Shown: one piece after another, positions 1 to 8,941 of the stretch
Layout of the letters: each line of letters starts with the position of its first letter
Position numbering within the stretch: position 1 is the stretch's first letter
NCBI RefSeq assembly: GCF_013204795.1
Contig: NZ_JABMKW010000004.1
Span: forward strand, 1 to 64,000
Length of the DNA: 64,000 nt
Direction of reading: 5' to 3'
From: Pedobacter panaciterrae
Lineage (GTDB): Bacteria; Bacteroidota; Bacteroidia; Sphingobacteriales; Sphingobacteriaceae
Program-made: the position numbers and the translations under genes
Notes under the pieces: generated by a model
Databases searched by the model: none
Told to the model about the DNA's origin: nothing
Seen by the model: the letters and a program-made list of their open reading frames with translations, nothing else

Positions 1-24
1 AATCTCCTGGCCTTTTTTATTTCC

Positions 25-579
25 TTATAACTTACTTAGTATAAGATAACCTAAATGTATTTCATCTTTTGGGGTATCCACTGCCAAACTGATTTTTAAC
101 TTATAATCTTTTTTAATGCTAGCTGGAAGTATATCTTCAATTTCAAACACATCATCAACATCTACACCATACTTATCATCAATATGTGATGTAGCCCCTT
201 CAAATCCAGCGTGTTTATAAAAAGCTGTTTCTTTTGCCTTTTTAATAGCTGTGGCCTTCTCATCAGAAACAGTTAGCATTTTATAGTGAAGCTCGTCGAA
301 ATCCCCTTTTTTATAACCACCTAAATTTAAAAAGAAAAGTTTATCAGCAGTAGGTTCATCTTTTTTGCTTACAACTTTTACCTGATACCCATCAACTTCT
401 GTTACCTCTCGCCAGGCATCAATATGTATTTTACCATTTGCCTCCGGCCAAAAAGCAATAATTTCTTCTTTAATATCTTTTAATGAATTACCTACTGTAA
501 AGAAAACATCATGTTGTTCCGTATATCTGCCCGGAGGGGTACAGCCCAGTAGTAACATAAATAATTTTGGTGATTCCAT
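25..579 (-). CDS. DUF1543 domain protein
   Basis: Hypothetical protein of about 184 residues. It resembles the DUF1543 family: the N-terminus reads KLFMLLLGCTPPGR and is followed by a QHDVFF...GNSLKDI segment and a conserved FWPEA...IHIDAW stretch. No catalytic motif is evident and the biochemical role is unknown. It is the last gene of a minus-strand run that starts at fumC. The upstream phosphatase gene stops at 593, so the start is placed at ATG 579; ATG 588 is nearly as good, and the longest reading frame (to 618) would overlap the phosphatase needlessly. Family assignment is from recall of the motif pattern. Confidence 0.65.
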   Translation of the reverse strand: MESPKLFMLLLGCTPPGRYTEQHDVFFTVGNSLKDIKEEIIAFWPEANGKIHIDAWREVTEVDGYQVKVVSKKDEPTADKLFFLNLGGYKKGDFDELHYKMLTVSDEKATAIKKAKETAFYKHAGFEGATSHIDDKYGVDVDDVFEIEDILPASIKKDYKLKISLAVDTPKDEIHLGYLILSKL

Positions 580-592
580 AATACGCATCGGT

Positions 593-1039
593 TTACATAC
601 GTCGCTTAAGCTCCTCAATCAATTCCTTACATCTTGCCTCTATCTCTAAAAACACCGGTTCAAAAAGATTATTGTCGAAATATGGATCTGTTACTTCGTT
701 TTCGTCAGTTAAAAACAACTTTACTTTTTTACGTTGTTCTTCACTTGTTGCCAATCGCTGAACGTCCTTTAAGTTATTTCTATCCATAACAAGGATGCTG
801 TCGAATTCGTTAAACATGCTTTTATTGAAATGTTTTGCCCTTTGTGTAGAAATATCATACCCAAAGTTTTTCGCAATAGCGATACTCCTTTTATCAGCAG
901 GCTGATTTACATGCCAGTCACCTGTTCCTGCCGAAGCAACCTCCCAGTCTAATCCTTCTTCATTAATCAAATGCCTCATAACTCCCTCTGCCAATGGCGA
1001 GCGACAAATGTTACCAAGGCAAACCATTAGAATCTTCAT
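593..1039 (-). CDS. Low-molecular-weight protein-tyrosine phosphatase
   Basis: Cytoplasmic LMW-PTP of 148 residues, the normal family size. The P-loop C-X5-R-S is at residues 7-14 (CLGNICRS) and the general-acid loop DPYF begins at Asp118, so all catalytic residues are present. Such enzymes dephosphorylate protein tyrosines; in bacteria they often counteract BY-kinases of polysaccharide export, but no such kinase is in this window. The ATG shares one base with the stop codon of the S1/P1 nuclease gene upstream (TAATG), which suggests translational coupling. Confidence 0.93.
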   Translation of the reverse strand: MKILMVCLGNICRSPLAEGVMRHLINEEGLDWEVASAGTGDWHVNQPADKRSIAIAKNFGYDISTQRAKHFNKSMFNEFDSILVMDRNNLKDVQRLATSEEQRKKVKLFLTDENEVTDPYFDNNLFEPVFLEIEARCKELIEELKRRM

Positions 1040-1839
1040 TATTTATAAATATCATTAAGAATATTTGCCAAACAAACCCCTCCTTTTAGCAGTTGCTCAT
1101 TCAACAGATTAACAAAGTCAAAGTTGTATTTATAACTCAGCTTATCTTCAGGTTTTGTGTTCTCGTAAATTTTATTGCATGCCATGTAAGATCCATATAC
1201 AAAATCTTTAAGAGAGCTGTCTCTCCAAACTCTCAATTGTTCATCATTAGGATAATTAATAGCATTCGCATATTCTGTGTAACTCAACTCCTGATACGCT
1301 ATTAATGATTCGTCCCATACTCTATGTAAATTGGACTTCTCGCCAAACCAGGTAACAAAAACTCTGTTACCCCCTAAATCTTCTTTACGGGCGGTATGCA
1401 TCGGTTGATTTAAATCACCAACAAGATGTACTAACAAGCGCATGGCAAGTTTTTTCTGATCTGGTGTGCTCTGTTTGTTTTTCAAAACAGAAATCATTTC
1501 TGGAACTTTATTGTATACGTTGGCAGCAGTATCTTTATCTAAAAAGTCAAATACACCTTGCTTATCCAATCCTCCAGGCAGGTTTACAAAATGCCAGTTA
1601 TAGAGATAATTATAGGAAGGATCCGATTTAATAAAATCGCCCCAGTTACTTGCCATAGCTAAGCTTTCATAACCTAACACTCCTTTAATCCCTTTTTTTG
1701 CTCTCTTACTTAAATGGCTTTCTGCTATCTGCCCTACTATTCTATGGCCAAGCATTCCCCAGGCTCCTGCGCTTAATGGCATATAAGCAGTTATAGCAAA
1801 AACTATAATTATCCTAAAAACCTTACCTACTCTTTTCAT
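1039..1839 (-). CDS. S1/P1-type secreted nuclease
   Basis: Zinc-dependent S1/P1 nuclease family protein, 266 residues, likely periplasmic or secreted. A signal peptide (KVFRIIIVFAITAYMPLSAGA) precedes the mature N-terminal Trp, which in this family ligands zinc; WGMLGHRIVGQIAE follows as expected, and further His/Asp zinc ligands lie in HLVGDLNQPMH and NLHRVWDESL. Family members cleave single-stranded DNA and RNA and can remove 3'-phosphates, giving nucleotides for scavenging. It sits between a fumC-linked lipoprotein and an LMW phosphatase on the same strand. Confidence 0.92.
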   Translation of the reverse strand: MKRVGKVFRIIIVFAITAYMPLSAGAWGMLGHRIVGQIAESHLSKRAKKGIKGVLGYESLAMASNWGDFIKSDPSYNYLYNWHFVNLPGGLDKQGVFDFLDKDTAANVYNKVPEMISVLKNKQSTPDQKKLAMRLLVHLVGDLNQPMHTARKEDLGGNRVFVTWFGEKSNLHRVWDESLIAYQELSYTEYANAINYPNDEQLRVWRDSSLKDFVYGSYMACNKIYENTKPEDKLSYKYNFDFVNLLNEQLLKGGVCLANILNDIYK

Positions 1840-1870
1840 CTTTATCTAATTTAATTCCTCAGCATTTATT

Positions 1871-2383
1871 CTATAAGCTCTGCGGAGTACAAATTATTTT
1901 TTCTACTAGCTTTAAATCAACCTCTCTTTGATTATCAGTACCCTCAAGCAATAACCTACTTGTGTCTGCCAATTTAATTTTGAAGGTTTTGATATATTGT
2001 CCTATCTGGTAACATCCCGAAATCTTCTGTTTATAATTAGACTTCGTGAAAGTACCTGTCAAAAAAACACTGTCAGCTCTAACCTGATAAACTCCCTTAG
2101 CGTATTCTTTCCACACTCCATTATTGAAACAGGAATCAGCATAGTAATTCACTTTAGAATTGGTAACCAAGTCTACATAAAATGAATCACAGGTGAATTT
2201 GAATTTATATTGTGTATAATTCAGTAATTGATCTGCGTTTAGGATACTATCTTGATTCCAAATCCCCTGTAAAATTGGCGATCCTTCTCCTTGTACATTG
2301 GGCATTCTCCTACAAGAGAAGAGTAAGCATAAATACAATAACACAGAAAACAATAATCTCCACGTATATAGGTATTTAGTCAT
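1871..2383 (-). CDS. Small lipoprotein next to fumC
   Basis: Predicted lipoprotein of 170 residues: a hydrophobic signal (LLFSVLLYLCLLFSC) ends in a lipobox with Cys at about residue 24. The rest looks like a compact beta-rich domain that begins ILQGIWNQDSI, as in lipocalin-like proteins that test a 'W' near the start. It contains several Cys residues. The gene starts three bases after fumC ends, so it is almost certainly co-transcribed. No specific function is recognised; equivalents beside fumC are sometimes labelled fumarate hydratase by neighbour transfer, which the sequence does not support. Confidence 0.75.
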   Translation of the reverse strand: MTKYLYTWRLLFSVLLYLCLLFSCRRMPNVQGEGSPILQGIWNQDSILNADQLLNYTQYKFKFTCDSFYVDLVTNSKVNYYADSCFNNGVWKEYAKGVYQVRADSVFLTGTFTKSNYKQKISGCYQIGQYIKTFKIKLADTSRLLLEGTDNQREVDLKLVEKIICTPQSL

Positions 2384-2386
2384 GCC

Positions 2387-3784
2387 CTATTTTAAGCTAC
2401 CTACCATATCCTCCGGACGAACCCACTCATCAAATTGCTCTCCGGTAAGCAAGCCCAGTTCTATGGAAGCTTCGCGTAAGGTTTTATTCTCTTTATGTGC
2501 TTTTTTTGCAATCTTGGCAGCATTTTCATATCCAACATGAGGATTCAAAGCAGTAACCAGCATCAAAGAATTTTGCAAATGTTTCTTAATTTCCGGTAAA
2601 TTGGGTAAAATTCCTTCCGCACATTTATCATTAAATGAAACACAGGCATCACCAATTAGCCTTCCTGATTGCAAAACGTTAGCAGCAATAACAGGTTTAA
2701 AAACATTCAACTCAAAATGGCCATTACTTCCACCGATACCTACTGTAACATCATTACCCATTACCTGAGCACACACCATAGTCATAGCTTCGGGTTGTGT
2801 CGGATTAACTTTACCCGGCATAATAGATGATCCCGGTTCGTTATCTGGAATGATGATTTCACCTATTCCACAACGGGGGCCAGAACTTAGCATCCTTACG
2901 TCATTTGCAATCTTCATTAAAGAAACAGCAGTGCGTTTGTAAGCAGCAGAAAGTTCAACCATGGCATCGTGAGCCGCTAATGCCTCAAATTTATTGGGTG
3001 CAGTTACAAAAGGAAGTCCTGTTAATTCTGCAATTTTCTTAGCAACAAGAACGTCATATCCCTTAGGTGTATTTAAACCAGTCCCAACAGCCGTTCCACC
3101 TAAAGCTAGTTCACTAATCATTACCAAAGCATTTTTTATCGCTCTGACACTGTTGTCTATTTGCTGAACATAACCGGAAAACTCCTGACCCAATGTTAAA
3201 GGAGTGGCATCCATAAAATGAGTACGTCCTGTTTTAACGATATCATTAAATTCAATTGTCTTTTTATGTAAAGTGTTACGCAATTTCTCTAATCCAGGTA
3301 TGGTAATTTCTACTGCTTGTTTATAAGCGGCAATGTGCATAGCTGTAGGATAAGTATCGTTTGATGACTGAGATTTATTTACATCATCATTCGGATGAAG
3401 CACCTTTTTATCATCACCCAATAATCCGCCATTTAAAACGTGAGCACGATTTGCGATTACCTCATTGGCATTCATATTACTTTGAGTACCTGAACCCGTT
3501 TGCCATATTACTAACGGAAACTGATCATCTAAACCACCTGCTACAACTTCATCGCACGCTTTTGCAATTAATTCAGCCTTCTCCTTTGTTAAAACACCAA
3601 GTTCAGTATTGGCTAAGGCAGCAGCTTTTTTCAAATAACCAAATGCATGTATGACTTCCTTTGGCATGGAGGCCTCAGGACCAATCTTAAAGTTATTTCT
3701 TGAACGTTCAGTTTGAGCACCCCAATATTTATCAGCAGGCACTTGTACTTCACCCATCGTATCGTGTTCGATTCTAAAATTCAT
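2387..3784 (-). CDS. fumC: Class II fumarate hydratase
   Basis: Fumarase C (465 residues, full length) interconverts fumarate and L-malate in the TCA cycle. The superfamily signature [11 protein letters not shown] lies at residues 318-328, the general-base His189 is in [11 protein letters not shown], and the [11 protein letters not shown] active-site segment is at about 140-150. It is iron-independent, unlike class I fumarases. The gene leads a minus-strand group (lipoprotein, nuclease, phosphatase, DUF1543) and has a -7-like TAAATTTG box just upstream. Confidence 0.97.
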   Translation of the reverse strand: MNFRIEHDTMGEVQVPADKYWGAQTERSRNNFKIGPEASMPKEVIHAFGYLKKAAALANTELGVLTKEKAELIAKACDEVVAGGLDDQFPLVIWQTGSGTQSNMNANEVIANRAHVLNGGLLGDDKKVLHPNDDVNKSQSSNDTYPTAMHIAAYKQAVEITIPGLEKLRNTLHKKTIEFNDIVKTGRTHFMDATPLTLGQEFSGYVQQIDNSVRAIKNALVMISELALGGTAVGTGLNTPKGYDVLVAKKIAELTGLPFVTAPNKFEALAAHDAMVELSAAYKRTAVSLMKIANDVRMLSSGPRCGIGEIIIPDNEPGSSIMPGKVNPTQPEAMTMVCAQVMGNDVTVGIGGSNGHFELNVFKPVIAANVLQSGRLIGDACVSFNDKCAEGILPNLPEIKKHLQNSLMLVTALNPHVGYENAAKIAKKAHKENKTLREASIELGLLTGEQFDEWVRPEDMVGSLK

Positions 3785-3806
3785 AGTATTCTAAGTTTTA
3801 TGTTTA

Positions 3807-3814
3807 CAAATTTA
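3807..3814 (-). promoter_or_regulatory. Possible fumC promoter -7 box
   Basis: On the minus strand the sequence TAAATTTG matches the Bacteroidota -7 consensus TAnnTTTG about 23 bases before the fumC ATG. The -33 element is weak, so this is a candidate only. Confidence 0.35.
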
Positions 3815-3973
3815 AGGTTTTTAAAATTTTTAAAGAGCCCTTTAGTGTCAGATGTTTAATACAACTTCAAAAAAAATCGCAAATAAAATAAAACCTGCAA
3901 TGTTTAAAACTCTTTTACGTTAAAAGCATTATTATTCCTTAATTTTCGGGCTTTTAAACTGTACACACAATTC

Positions 3974-5203
3974 ATGAGTTATCGTAATATTCTAGCAGTG
4001 GCCTCAATGGCCGCCTTTTTATTTATTGCCTGTTCAAATTCGAGAAAAAGCACAACATTACAAGAGCCCAGTAAAGAGCGTACTGTTGAAGATGATAAGG
4101 CCGATAGTGTACTTTTAGCATATGACCCTGCAAAAGGTGATAAATGGATAGCTGATTTTGTACAGAACCTTCATAAAAAATATGGTTTTAATGGAAATAT
4201 GCTCGTTGCAAAGGATGGGAAAATCCTTTATGAAAAAGCAATTGGTTGGGCCGATTATCTTCATCGTGATAGCTTAAAGATAAGCTCTGAATTCGAACTA
4301 GCTTCGGTAACTAAAACTTTTACCGGTACAGCTATCATGCAATTGGTCGAACAAGGCAAACTTTCTTTAAATGATGATGTAAAAAAGTTTTACCCTAACT
4401 TTCCATACGATGGAATCAAAGTAAAGCTCCTCCTTTCACACCGTAGTGGAATGATGAACTATGTGTATTTCATCGATGACATATGGCGCAAAGAAAAACG
4501 CGACATGAAAAAAGGAGTGTCCAACCAGGAAGTGATGCAGGTTATTGCAGAGAAAAAACCAAATCCGTATACCAAACCGGATAATCGATTTCACTATAAC
4601 AACTCCAACTATATGGTTCTGGCAGCAATTATAGAGAAAGTAACAGGTAAGCCATATTCCGACTACATGATGGAGAACATTTTTAAACCGGCTGGAATGA
4701 AGCATACTCATGTTTATTCAACCACTGTTTATCCGAAAATACCAGTAGATGTTGTGGGACATGACCGTTCTTGGAGATACTCTGTAGCGCAAAATTTTCT
4801 GGATGGCCCCGTAGGTGATAAAGGGATCTATAGTACACTGCATGATTTGGTCCTATATGACAAAGCTTTAAAAAATGGCAGGCTACTAAAAAAAGCAAGT
4901 CTTGATTCCGCCTATACAGGTCACAACAAAGCTATCAACGGGCACTTTAATTACGGGTATGGATGGCGAATATTTGACGGAGATAACGGCCGTAAAGTAG
5001 TATATCACACAGGATGGTGGCATGGATTCAGACATATTTATGTGCGTGATGTTCAGAAAAACATTGTTATTATATTTCTGGGTAATCTTACAAACGGGAG
5101 CTTACTGCATCTTGATGAACTTTACAAATATCTTAAAACACCTATTATACGTAAAGGTGCTTATTCAGGTTCAGGATCACTACCTGGAAGTGATGAGGAT
5201 TAA
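3974..5203 (+). CDS. Serine hydrolase (beta-lactamase/PBP family) lipoprotein
   Basis: A 409-residue penicillin-binding-protein/class C beta-lactamase-fold hydrolase. The signal peptide ends in lipobox FIAC (Cys20), so it should be a lipoprotein. The catalytic SxxK is SVTK at 111-114, the second motif is YNN at 208-210, and the third HTG is at 345-347, so all three motifs are intact. Substrates in this family range from D-amino-acid peptides to esters and cannot be told from sequence. The gene is monocistronic and converges on recG with a 4-base overlap at the stop codons. Confidence 0.88.
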   Translation: MSYRNILAVASMAAFLFIACSNSRKSTTLQEPSKERTVEDDKADSVLLAYDPAKGDKWIADFVQNLHKKYGFNGNMLVAKDGKILYEKAIGWADYLHRDSLKISSEFELASVTKTFTGTAIMQLVEQGKLSLNDDVKKFYPNFPYDGIKVKLLLSHRSGMMNYVYFIDDIWRKEKRDMKKGVSNQEVMQVIAEKKPNPYTKPDNRFHYNNSNYMVLAAIIEKVTGKPYSDYMMENIFKPAGMKHTHVYSTTVYPKIPVDVVGHDRSWRYSVAQNFLDGPVGDKGIYSTLHDLVLYDKALKNGRLLKKASLDSAYTGHNKAINGHFNYGYGWRIFDGDNGRKVVYHTGWWHGFRHIYVRDVQKNIVIIFLGNLTNGSLLHLDELYKYLKTPIIRKGAYSGSGSLPGSDED

Positions 5204-7305
5204 GATATTTTATCAAATGCTATCCCTCTGCTTCTTTTAGAGAGGTAAGTTCTTAGGAGACTATTTTGAGGATTTTCCAGATTAGGATCCGTAGAAAGGG
5301 TTTCAATTACAGTATTACGTGCTTCTTGTAGTATCTGCTGATCTTTAGCAAGATCAGCAAGCTTGAGCTCCAGTACACCACTTTGCTGTGTTCCGGAAAT
5401 ATCTCCCGGCCCTCTTAGCTGTAAATCTATTTCCGAAATCTCAAATCCGTTATTTGTTTTTACCATGGTTTCTAAACGCAGCTTACCATCCGGACTTAAC
5501 TTATTCCCCGACATTAGAATACAAAAGGACTGCTCTGCCCCTCTACCTACTCTTCCACGCAACTGATGTAACTGTGAAAGCCCAAATCGTTCCGCATTTT
5601 CAATAACCATTACCGAAGCATTAGGCACATTTACACCAACCTCTATAACTGTTGTGGCTACCATGATTTGTGTTTTGTGATCAATGAAGCGCTGCATTTC
5701 AAATTGCTTGTCTGCGTTACTCATCTTTCCATGCACTATGCTAATTTGATAATCGGGTAAAGGAAAGTGATAGCTAAGTTGCTCAATCCCTGCCTCAAGA
5801 TGTAAAAGATCTAACTTCTCACTCTCCTTTATCAAAGGATATACAATATAAACCTGGCGACCCTTCTTAATCTCTTCCTTCATAAACCCAAACATCCTTA
5901 GGCGCTGCCCTTCATAAAGATGTCTTGTTTCAATTGGCTTTCTTCCAACAGGTAATTCGTCAATAATAGACACATCGAGATCCCCATACAATGTCATAGC
6001 CAACGTACGGGGAATTGGCGTTGCCGTCATTACCAGGATATGAGGAGGGGTAAGGTTTTTTCTCCAAAGCTTTGCTCGTTGTTCAACACCAAACCGGTGT
6101 TGTTCATCAATTACCACAAGTCCCAAATTCTTAAACACAACCTTATCCTCAATCAATGCGTGGGTACCAACCAGAATATCAATCTCACCAGCTTCAAGCT
6201 CACTATGAAGTTGTGTTCTTTGCTTCTTTGTGCTGCTGCCTGTAAGAATAGCAACTTTCACTAACCGATCCTTTAACAGATCTACAATAGATTGATAATG
6301 CTGACGTGCTAATATCTCTGTAGGAGCCATCATACAGGCCTGATAACCATTATCACTTGCAAGCAGCATACTCATAAGCGCAACAACTGTTTTTCCACTG
6401 CCTACATCTCCCTGTACGAGTCGATTCATCTGAATTCCTCTCTGCGTATCAAGCCTAATCTCCTTTATCACCCGTTTCTGTGCATTTGTTAATTCAAATG
6501 GCAGAATCTCTTTATAAAAAGTATTTATTCTTTCTCCCACTATATCAAATGAATGACCTTTAAATCTCATTTCCCGTAGCTGCTTATTATGCAATAATTG
6601 AAGTTGAATAAAAAACAGCTCTTCAAATTTTAATCTCCGCTCAGCAGATTTCAGCGACTTAACGTCTTTAGGAAAATGAATATTTAGCAATGCTTCTTTC
6701 CTGCCAGCCATTTGATATTTTTCCAGAATATGGGAAGGAATGGTTTCTACTATTTCCTTAAGGTTTTGTTCAATTAATAAGGTCTGTAGTTTTTGGATCC
6801 CCTTACTATCCAGAAAAAACTTCTTTAGTTTCTCAGTAGAATGATATACGGGTTGTAACCTTAAATTACCTGTTATAGTTGCTGGTCTAGGGTAGTTCTC
6901 CAAGTCGGGATGCGAAATACTAAATGAACCATTAAACACAGTGGGTTTCCCAAATACAATATAAACTTTGCCCTTAGTAACGTTTTCATCAACCCACTTC
7001 AAACTCTGAAACCATACCAGTTCAATTGAGCCGGTATCATCAGTAAGTCGGGCAACAAGGCGTTTCTTATGTTTTTCGCCTATTTGTTCCTTACTGGTTA
7101 TCCTGCCAAGTATTTGCACATACGGCAATTCAGGATCTAATTCATTAATCTTATAAAACCTAGTCCTGTCAATATATCTGAAGGGAAAAAAATTCAAGAG
7201 ATCTTCATAAGTAAAAATACCTAACTCTTTTTGAAAAAGTTCAGCACGTTTAGGCCCTACGCCTTTAAGAAATTCTATAGTCGTATCTAATGTAGAAACA
7301 AACAA
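5200..7305 (-). CDS. recG: ATP-dependent DNA helicase RecG
   Basis: RecG (701 residues) is a superfamily 2 helicase that reverses stalled forks and processes branched DNA. An N-terminal wedge/OB domain (YVQILGRITSKEQ) is followed by Walker A GDVGSGKT near residue 300, a DEQH box in place of the usual DExH (VVIDEQHRFG), motif III TATPIPRT, and motif VI QLRGRVGRG. The C-terminal RecG-specific segment GPGDISGTQQSG is present. It starts 4 bases after the EamA permease gene and closes a compact operon with ridA. Confidence 0.97.
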   Translation of the reverse strand: MFVSTLDTTIEFLKGVGPKRAELFQKELGIFTYEDLLNFFPFRYIDRTRFYKINELDPELPYVQILGRITSKEQIGEKHKKRLVARLTDDTGSIELVWFQSLKWVDENVTKGKVYIVFGKPTVFNGSFSISHPDLENYPRPATITGNLRLQPVYHSTEKLKKFFLDSKGIQKLQTLLIEQNLKEIVETIPSHILEKYQMAGRKEALLNIHFPKDVKSLKSAERRLKFEELFFIQLQLLHNKQLREMRFKGHSFDIVGERINTFYKEILPFELTNAQKRVIKEIRLDTQRGIQMNRLVQGDVGSGKTVVALMSMLLASDNGYQACMMAPTEILARQHYQSIVDLLKDRLVKVAILTGSSTKKQRTQLHSELEAGEIDILVGTHALIEDKVVFKNLGLVVIDEQHRFGVEQRAKLWRKNLTPPHILVMTATPIPRTLAMTLYGDLDVSIIDELPVGRKPIETRHLYEGQRLRMFGFMKEEIKKGRQVYIVYPLIKESEKLDLLHLEAGIEQLSYHFPLPDYQISIVHGKMSNADKQFEMQRFIDHKTQIMVATTVIEVGVNVPNASVMVIENAERFGLSQLHQLRGRVGRGAEQSFCILMSGNKLSPDGKLRLETMVKTNNGFEISEIDLQLRGPGDISGTQQSGVLELKLADLAKDQQILQEARNTVIETLSTDPNLENPQNSLLRTYLSKRSRGIAFDKIS

Positions 7306-7309
7306 GGCT

Positions 7310-8221
7310 TTAAATATTTTTTCTATTAAATGTAAATATATCTTTTATTATGCTCCAATTAAACACAATAACCGAAACTAATAATAACAAATAGGCCGAA
7401 AGCTTATGGGAATCAATATGTTCATTAAAATAAAAAATAGCCACGGCAAACGCAATAAGCGGATTAACATAAATAATTATTCCAAGAGTTGATGAAGGGA
7501 TTCCTATCAAAGCATATAGGCTCATAAATAAAGGAATAATAGTAAATACCACTGCAACTATCGTAATGTTTCCCCAAAACCATAAATCAGTTGGAAAAGA
7601 TTCGTGTTTACTTATATATAATGGCATCATCAATAGTACGGCCAGTGCAATTTGGATTGCCAGAACGTTTAGCTTATCCAGATTTTTCATTTTGCGCTGT
7701 ATAATCAAATAGAAAGCATATAAAGTTGCAATAACAACAGACCACGCCACTTCAATAAAAGATCCGGTAGCGAGCAGAATAATGCTAAATAAGGCTATTG
7801 CCAATGATAAGAGCTTTAATCTTGATAACTCTTCTTTTAAAAGAATAAAGCCGCCAAATGCCGTAATTAACGGACAAACCATATAAGCAAATGCTGCAGA
7901 CTGTAAACTGACATTATTTACCGCATAAATGTAGGTATACCAGTTCGAGGTTAAAAGTATAGTGGATGCCACTATCTGCACAACCACTATTTTCCTTTCC
8001 TTAGGAGTTACCGATGATAAGTAAGCAATATCACTCTTCAGATACTTACGTCTGAAAATAAAAATGGCAATCCAAATAAAAACCAGGGAAGTAAAAATTC
8101 GATAATATAGAATCTCTTCAGAAGGAAATTCTTTAAGATTTCTTAGTGGAATCGAAAAGAATCCCCAGATCGCAAAAGATAAAATACCAGCAAAAAAATA
8201 CCTGAGATTAGATTTTGGCAA
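7310..8221 (-). CDS. EamA/RarD-like drug-metabolite transporter
   Basis: Inner-membrane permease of the DMT superfamily, 303 residues, with about ten hydrophobic segments arranged as two EamA halves. The N-terminal IWGFFSIPLRNL and the later TSNWYTYIYAVNN and LGIIIYVNPLIAF segments are close to RarD-type transporters. Substrate unknown (family members export amino acids or metabolites). It lies between ridA (3-base gap) and recG (4-base gap), so is surely co-transcribed with both. Confidence 0.85.
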   Translation of the reverse strand: MPKSNLRYFFAGILSFAIWGFFSIPLRNLKEFPSEEILYYRIFTSLVFIWIAIFIFRRKYLKSDIAYLSSVTPKERKIVVVQIVASTILLTSNWYTYIYAVNNVSLQSAAFAYMVCPLITAFGGFILLKEELSRLKLLSLAIALFSIILLATGSFIEVAWSVVIATLYAFYLIIQRKMKNLDKLNVLAIQIALAVLLMMPLYISKHESFPTDLWFWGNITIVAVVFTIIPLFMSLYALIGIPSSTLGIIIYVNPLIAFAVAIFYFNEHIDSHKLSAYLLLLVSVIVFNWSIIKDIFTFNRKNI

Positions 8222-8224
8222 AAC

Positions 8225-8605
8225 CTATCCTTTATAAGCTGTCATAGATATCTCCACATTCACTCCCTTTGGCAATCCTTTTACTGCTACTGTTTCCCGG
8301 GCAGGAAAGTTCTTATGAAAGAACGACCCATATATTTCATTTACCTCGGCAAATAGTGCCATATCTGACAAAAAAATAGTTGTCTTAACAACATCCTCAA
8401 AACTATAAGAAGCTTCTAGTAAAACAGCCTTAATGTTTCTCATAACCTGATGTGTTTCTTCTGCAATTGAAGATTGTATAACCTCTCCTGACTCGGGGTT
8501 TATTGCAATTTGCCCAGATAAAAATAAAAAGCCATTAGCTATTACTGCCTGACTATAAGGGCCAATAGGGGCCGGAGCATTTTTTGTGTTTATTATTCTA
8601 TTCAT
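8225..8605 (-). CDS. ridA: RidA family enamine/imine deaminase
   Basis: RidA/YjgF protein of 126 residues, the usual size, hydrolysing reactive 2-aminoacrylate-type enamines made by PLP enzymes. The hallmark N-terminus NAPAPIGPYSQAV and C-terminal Arg-containing NFPARETVAVKGLPKG with VEISMTA are present. ATG 8605 is preferred: the longer frame would need a TTG at 8620, and the ATG overlaps the stop of the preceding small gene in an ATGA arrangement. Confidence 0.92.
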   Translation of the reverse strand: MNRIINTKNAPAPIGPYSQAVIANGFLFLSGQIAINPESGEVIQSSIAEETHQVMRNIKAVLLEASYSFEDVVKTTIFLSDMALFAEVNEIYGSFFHKNFPARETVAVKGLPKGVNVEISMTAYKG

Positions 8606-8742
8606 TTCAATAAAATCCAATCAATTAATTTCCATAAAATGCCTGCAACAAATACAATAATAGCAGTTGCATTAATAATATGCATTATTTTAATGTTAAT
8701 GTTAGTGGGCCTGTTAGGGTCTCTTTTTCTAAAAAAATACAT
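8602..8742 (-). CDS. Small single-span membrane protein (46 aa)
   Basis: A 46-codon frame with a hydrophilic, basic start (MYFFRKRDPNRPTN), then a strong hydrophobic stretch (ATAIIVFVAGILWKLIDWIL). It ends in ATGA, sharing four bases with the ridA start, a classic coupling arrangement. The layout (MxxFxxKxDPNRPTN plus one transmembrane helix) recalls DUF6728-type Bacteroidota micro-proteins, but that is memory, not a search. A TAAGTTTG -7-like box lies only seven bases upstream of the ATG. Function unknown. Confidence 0.65.
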   Translation of the reverse strand: MYFFRKRDPNRPTNINIKIMHIINATAIIVFVAGILWKLIDWILLK

Positions 8743-8889
8743 CTTACTACAAACTTAGATAAAATAGTCTTAAATAATTTACCAACCTTTTATCCCTCAA
8801 TTATAAAACCAGAATTAATTTAATTGGGAAGCAATTGAAAATATTTTGAATAGATGCATTTATTAAAATAGCATCGGCCTACAAATAAA

Positions 8890-8922
8890 AAAAGGGTCCC
8901 AAAATTTGGGACCCTTTTTTAA
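8890..8922. terminator. Intrinsic terminator after the OmpA-like gene
   Basis: A perfect 10-base inverted repeat GGGTCCCAAA / TTTGGGACCC (8894-8914) is flanked by A-run and T-run on either side, so it can work on both strands. It lies 20 bases beyond the porin stop codon. Confidence 0.85.
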
Positions 8923-8941
8923 GTATTGTTGTTAGAAAGTA

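Noticed and set aside
53..300. Possible tRNA or other RNA gene in the left end
   Set aside because: No cloverleaf or TPsiC consensus found; the region encodes DUF1543.
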